From G051132615 sp051132615 (GTDB taxonomy: Bacteria > Pseudomonadota > Gammaproteobacteria > Burkholderiales > Neisseriaceae): a DNA stretch of 64,000 nt. Position numbers and translations under genes: made by a program. Position 1 is the stretch's first letter. Each line of letters starts with the position of its first letter. Shown here one piece after another: positions 60,315 through 64,000 of the stretch. The notes below the pieces were generated by a model, which worked only from the letters and a program-made list of their open reading frames with translations, ran no database searches and was not told the DNA's origin. The stretch is taken from positions 1,054,001 through 1,118,000 of the forward strand of contig NZ_CP152375.1 of NCBI RefSeq assembly GCF_051132615.1, written 5' to 3'.

Positions 60315-61394
60315 TCAACTTCGCCCACTCATGGCATAAAACTTCTCCACCGGATCAAAATACAGTTCTGTCATATAGGTTTTACTGAAGAAACACACAA
60401 TATCAATAGTGGCTCTGACCGTATTCAGAATATAGTTAAAATCCATTGTTTGACCTGTAGAGGATTCTTTTGCCAGTTGGGCGATTCGATAATGAACTGA
60501 ACGCGCATCATTGGCATGGACAGAAGTTAAACCGCCTGCATGACCTGTATTTAATGCTGAAAGATAATCCCAAGCTTCATCTCCTCTTAGTTCTGTTAAG
60601 AAAATGCGATCAGGCTTTAACCTCATACAACTGGAGATCACTGCCTTGGCTGTCACATGTTCTTTAAAAAACAGATGAACATGGTTGGGATGGTGGGGTA
60701 AATCCAGCTCGTGGGTGTCTTCAATGGTGAGGATTCTTGTATCGAGAGGGATCATATCGGCAAGGGCTTTGGTAAAGGTGGTTTTGCCTGATCCTGTACC
60801 ACCAACCATACAAATGTTCAGTTTATACAGTACCGCCAATTCAAAAAAACGGTTTAAATTTCGATCTGCTTTAGCTTGCAGCATATCCAGTTGCCAATCA
60901 TGAAGAAGGACATCAAGAGGTAGTTTCATCTTGTCACTGAGATCACGGTAATGTTTACTGTTGATTTCAATATCTGTTTGCGCTTTACCGAATGAGCCCA
61001 CATCAGTAAAGGATTGCAACCTGTTTGTATGTAAATAATCATCTAAACTAAAACGGGTATTGGATGGTTTCCTGAAACTGAATACTATGGTTTTATCTTC
61101 ACAAGAAGGCGGCATCATAATATGGCCACGCTCCCCATCAGGTAAAGTAACTGATTGCATAGGGTGAAGATGATTAATGGATTTTGAATTGTAAATTGCT
61201 AGGGCATTGGCCAGTGTTTCCAGTTTGGTGTAACTTAATGCCTCATTTTCTAATCGAATAACACCACTAGAGCCCTCTAAAAACACTTCATTGGGGCGAT
61301 TGATCATCACTTCAGTAATGCCTGTACGGTTGAGATAATCATCAATACTCAATTGTTTGAGTAAGTTTCTGACAACAATATCATCATGGATCAT
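60315..61394 (-). CDS. virB11: T4SS ATPase VirB11
   Basis: This protein (359 residues from ATG 61394, AAGGTC upstream) powers channel assembly and DNA transfer. Walker A is MVGGTGSGKTTFTKA (about residue 172), then EDTHELDLPHH (Asp box) and the His box LTSVHANDARS. The N-terminal domain TEVMINRPNEVFLEG is typical. I reject the 45 residues upstream because they lie in the gap after virB10. Confidence 0.93.
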   Translation of the reverse strand: MIHDDIVVRNLLKQLSIDDYLNRTGITEVMINRPNEVFLEGSSGVIRLENEALSYTKLETLANALAIYNSKSINHLHPMQSVTLPDGERGHIMMPPSCEDKTIVFSFRKPSNTRFSLDDYLHTNRLQSFTDVGSFGKAQTDIEINSKHYRDLSDKMKLPLDVLLHDWQLDMLQAKADRNLNRFFELAVLYKLNICMVGGTGSGKTTFTKALADMIPLDTRILTIEDTHELDLPHHPNHVHLFFKEHVTAKAVISSCMRLKPDRIFLTELRGDEAWDYLSALNTGHAGGLTSVHANDARSVHYRIAQLAKESSTGQTMDFNYILNTVRATIDIVCFFSKTYMTELYFDPVEKFYAMSGRS

Positions 61395-61416
61395 TGTTTT
61401 GACCTTATAAAAAAGA

Positions 61417-61450
61417 CATAAAGAAACCAGCTCATTTTGGTTAGCTGGTT
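61417..61450 (-). terminator. Hairpin between virB10 and virB11
   Basis: On the minus strand AACCAGC and GCTGGTT (61425-61450) flank a 12-base loop and are followed by TCTTTATG. The T-run is broken, so it could be an attenuator that lowers virB11 expression rather than a full stop. Confidence 0.5.
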
Positions 61451-61479
61451 TTGATTGGATAGATTTATTTTGTGTATCA

Positions 61480-62691
61480 TTAAAAATATGGAGTGACCAC
61501 TTCATACACTTTAGAAAAATCCACATCACGAGACACCATCACATTGATTAATGAACCTTGGTTCACGTATCCAGTAGGTGGAATATTGATGCTGTTTTTT
61601 AAGGCTTCTGTTGCCATCTCTTCAGCAGCATCATTGGCGTTTTCAAAAGTGATGTTGTCATTGCCTTTATTACGGTTATTCAGGTTTTCTGATAAATCTG
61701 AAATCAGGCTGATCAGCATTGCCCCACCAAAACGTTGAAAGAAATGATAATTGACCCGTGCGCCATGTCCCGCAGCACCCAATTGTCCCGCACCTGTACT
61801 GGCGATATTGACCTTAACCCCATTAGGCGTTTCAACCTCATTCCACAGCACAAATACCCTAGCTTGACCTTGAACCAAGGCAGAAGTTTGTTCCCCCACC
61901 AGTTTAGAGCCACGCTCTAACAGTAATACCCGACCATTGGCAGAATAAACATCTTTGGTTACCAGACAACGAGTAAAGCCTGCATGAGTGGTAATGATCT
62001 GGGTATCCAGTGTACAGGGTATATTGGTTCCTTTGGATAATAGGTAAGTAGAATCGATACGCTTTTGTGCTGTGGCTTGATAAGTTGCAGTGGGTTTTAA
62101 TTTATCCCCCAATGTACTACTACCTGATCCATCATCATTAAAACTGACAGGTTGTGCTTCGGCAGTTTGAGTATCATATTCCCCAGTAGAACGTCCACCT
62201 TCAAAATCCACCAGAACATTACCCCTCATCTTACGTTGTTCAGGTGTTTCTTCTGGTTCTTTTTGATCCGTTGATTGTGCCATCTGATCAGGAGCTGCTT
62301 CAGATTGTTGTTCTGAAATCTGAGCCATATCTATAGCTTCAGGTTCACTGGCTTCTTCAGGCAGTTGTAATGCCAGCTCTTCCTTATCTTGTTCAAAATC
62401 TTTAGGTTGATTGTTTTTGATTTCATCAAGTGGTTGGGTGTTTTCTGCTACGGTTTCACTTGATCCACTACTAAACGCGATCAGACCTGAAACAATTAAA
62501 CCAAGGGCAACAATACCAATGCCCGCCATAGCCACTTTACTGACATTATTGTTCTTTTTACTTGGGCTTAAATCTTGAGGAATACCCATTTCTACCGTGT
62601 CATCCTGAATCGCATCAGCAAGAGAGGTGATGGTGTTCTCCAGTTCGTGATCCAGTGGTTTTTTCTTTTTGAATTTATCTAAAATACCCAT
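61480..62691 (-). CDS. virB10: T4SS protein VirB10
   Basis: This 403-residue channel protein spans both membranes. It has a cytoplasmic start, a membrane span (about 52-75, VAMAGIGIVALGLIVSGLIA), a long disordered Gln/Glu linker, then the conserved TrbI domain: LLSKGTNIPCTLDTQIITTH, LLERGSKLVGEQTSALVQGQ, and VKVNIASTGAGQLGAAGHGA. The usual length fits. Confidence 0.93.
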   Translation of the reverse strand: MGILDKFKKKKPLDHELENTITSLADAIQDDTVEMGIPQDLSPSKKNNNVSKVAMAGIGIVALGLIVSGLIAFSSGSSETVAENTQPLDEIKNNQPKDFEQDKEELALQLPEEASEPEAIDMAQISEQQSEAAPDQMAQSTDQKEPEETPEQRKMRGNVLVDFEGGRSTGEYDTQTAEAQPVSFNDDGSGSSTLGDKLKPTATYQATAQKRIDSTYLLSKGTNIPCTLDTQIITTHAGFTRCLVTKDVYSANGRVLLLERGSKLVGEQTSALVQGQARVFVLWNEVETPNGVKVNIASTGAGQLGAAGHGARVNYHFFQRFGGAMLISLISDLSENLNNRNKGNDNITFENANDAAEEMATEALKNSINIPPTGYVNQGSLINVMVSRDVDFSKVYEVVTPYF

Positions 62692-62702
62692 ATTGTGATC
62701 CT

Positions 62703-63527
62703 TTACTTAACGATACGAACAGAGTTTTGGTCTGAAGTACCTGTACGATTAAATAGTCCTTTTTCATCAAAGCCACGATTTTCAACAGCAAGGACACTGT
62801 TACCCAAACGCAGCATGTATTTTTTAGCGGTTTCATGCACAATGACGGTATCTGCTTCAATATGGGTATTGAGCAGCATCTCTGAACCATCAGGCATTAC
62901 CTTATAAATCGTGGGTAAATCCCGCCCATCATTAAATTTGAAAAAGGTAAATAAACCATTATCAAAAACAGCAGTAGGAACCAGTGCTTTAGCCCCTTGA
63001 GCCCAATAGTTGTAGTTGGTTTGCTCCTTTTGTTCGGGTAGGCTCTGTAAAATGTCCTTCGCCTGCTGTCGTTTTATGGTTTCTGCCTGCATCACAGCTT
63101 TTTGACTATCAGGATAAGAAAAACGCAAAATATAAGTAGGCGCTTGAGGCTTCTGTCCTTTTCGCACTTGACGAGCCAAAGACAAATAAAACGCATAAGT
63201 GCGTTTATTGGTGGTGATGATCATATTGGTATTAGGGCTTTGCGCAATGGGCTTAAATATGATGTTGTTACCCTTAACAGATAAATTCCATGCTTGCCCA
63301 TCCCCCATACCTAAAGCAGCATTATCTCCAATCAACCGTTCGTCTTGCTCCAGTTGAATCATGGTTGTTCTGCCCACTTGGGCACGGATATTAACCACAT
63401 TATCAGGGTCATAATGCACATACTGAATACGGGCATCTTTAACAGATGTGCTGGGGGTAATATCTGCATTGGCCATAACTGAACAACCAAGCAACATCAC
63501 TAAAATACATAACTTATTATTGAACAT
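62703..63527 (-). CDS. virB9: T4SS protein VirB9
   Basis: This 274-residue periplasmic outer-membrane-ring protein has a signal peptide (CILVMLLGCSVMANA) and the VirB9/CagX domain: RIQYVHYDPDNVVNIRAQVG, TMIQLEQDE, WNLSVKGNNIIFKPIAQSPN, and the C-terminal NYNYWAQGAKALVPTAVFDN, GLFTFFKFNDGRDLP. It lies 11 bases before virB10. Confidence 0.92.
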   Translation of the reverse strand: MFNNKLCILVMLLGCSVMANADITPSTSVKDARIQYVHYDPDNVVNIRAQVGRTTMIQLEQDERLIGDNAALGMGDGQAWNLSVKGNNIIFKPIAQSPNTNMIITTNKRTYAFYLSLARQVRKGQKPQAPTYILRFSYPDSQKAVMQAETIKRQQAKDILQSLPEQKEQTNYNYWAQGAKALVPTAVFDNGLFTFFKFNDGRDLPTIYKVMPDGSEMLLNTHIEADTVIVHETAKKYMLRLGNSVLAVENRGFDEKGLFNRTGTSDQNSVRIVK

Positions 63528-63540
63528 TATTTATTTCTCC

Positions 63541-64000
63541 TTATGGCGCAGCTTCTGGATCAACACGGTAACTCGTCACTTGAAAACCTAACGGGTTAAT
63601 CAGACGATCTGTTTCTTGAAGGGGTTTGTTTTGATATTCAAACGCCACTGTCGCAATCATCTTTTGAGGGGCAGGCTTGGTAATCCCATTGGTCAAAGGA
63701 ATCAGATGCTTTTCAAAACGAATTTGCGCCATTTCACCGACAAAGCTAATGGCATTCACCTTCACAATTACTTTGAATTGATCCTTCAATACCAAGTGAG
63801 GCGCAGCAGGGTTTTTGTTATACAGTTTGGCAAATTCGGCTTGTACTGGTGGTGCAGACAATAAATTGGTGGCATTGTACGTAGACTGTACTGTTTGCCA
63901 ATCATAGGATTCCCGATAAATCACGTACTGAGCTAGCCAGTATTTATTGATCACTTCACCATAAGATTTTTCAGAGGTTTTAAGTTGGGTAACAATATCC
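63541..64000 (-). CDS. virB8: T4SS protein VirB8 (partial)
   Basis: The frame is cut by the window edge. The visible C-terminal 152 residues match the VirB8 periplasmic domain: the GEVINKYWLAQYVIYRESYD start, FKVIVKVNAISFVGEMAQIR, and MIATVAFEYQNKPLQETDRL with INPLGFQVTSYRVDPEAAP. The cytoplasmic part and membrane span lie beyond base 64000. The frame is open to the edge. Confidence 0.9.
   Translation of the reverse strand, partial: DIVTQLKTSEKSYGEVINKYWLAQYVIYRESYDWQTVQSTYNATNLLSAPPVQAEFAKLYNKNPAAPHLVLKDQFKVIVKVNAISFVGEMAQIRFEKHLIPLTNGITKPAPQKMIATVAFEYQNKPLQETDRLINPLGFQVTSYRVDPEAAP

Noticed and set aside
60470..60667. Plus-strand frames opposite virB11 and virB10
   Set aside because: All are antisense to conserved T4SS genes and have no support.

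Overview
The window is low-GC DNA (high 30s % by eye) from a bacterium that I read as a gammaproteobacterium. The clues are a tRNA-Lys 3' half with an encoded CCA (34119-34168), strong AGGAGG-type ribosome sites, and phage and conjugation gene families typical of that group. I cannot name a genus. Almost everything here is mobile DNA: a prophage on the left (1 to about 34.1 kb) and a conjugative or integrative element on the right (about 34.2 to 64 kb, continuing past the edge).

Prophage. The control region is lambda-like. A LexA-type CI repressor (396-1067, minus) sits between two operator clusters, each holding three 13-bp sites of the form TATCAnnnTGATA. Rightward come a Cro-like protein, a replication initiator and DnaB helicase, NinB, an HNH-like protein, RusA and a Q-like late regulator. 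After them lie a likely late promoter, a structured leader and a terminator (5886-6035). The head genes (Com-like zinc finger, terminase, portal, protease, capsid, connectors) are HK97-like. The tail genes (sheath, tube, frameshifted chaperone, tape measure, N/P/V-like proteins, gp46, baseplate J, gp48, fibre, Tfa) follow the order of phage Mu, so the particle should have a contractile tail. Next come an O-acyltransferase (a likely conversion gene), a BRO-type antirepressor behind a complex leader RNA, a lysis cassette with Rz1 nested in Rz, and small accessory genes, including a Clp-fold serine protease with an overlapping partner. The left end, with the prophage's own integrase, is outside the window.

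Junction. The 3' half of a tRNA-Lys gene, without its 5' half, lies at 34119-34168 next to a tyrosine integrase and a DUF4224 protein. This is an attachment site. The layout fits two elements in tandem at one tRNA, or the end of one beside the start of the next.

Conjugative element. From left to right it carries TraM-, TraL- and TrbM-like genes; a second CI/Cro pair fused to a replication gene; a four-gene type II CBASS defence operon (capV, DncV-like cyclase, cap2, cap3); a predicted EndoU polymorphic toxin with its immunity gene; a PD-(D/E)xK nuclease-like protein; a MOBP relaxase with MobC; ArdC; a Toprim/LPD7 primase; VirD4; SSB; several unknown genes; and VirB11, VirB10, VirB9 and the start of VirB8. 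Transfer genes, host-takeover functions (ArdC, SSB, primase) and anti-phage or anti-competitor cargo are interleaved, as in conjugative elements that protect their host.

Most interesting: the leader RNA of the antirepressor and its shared motif with the late promoter region; the toxin with a duplicated N-terminal module; the CBASS operon with a hidden GTG start for cap2; the uncharacterised nuclease-like gene; the Clp-fold protease pair; and several microproteins too short for usual gene calling.
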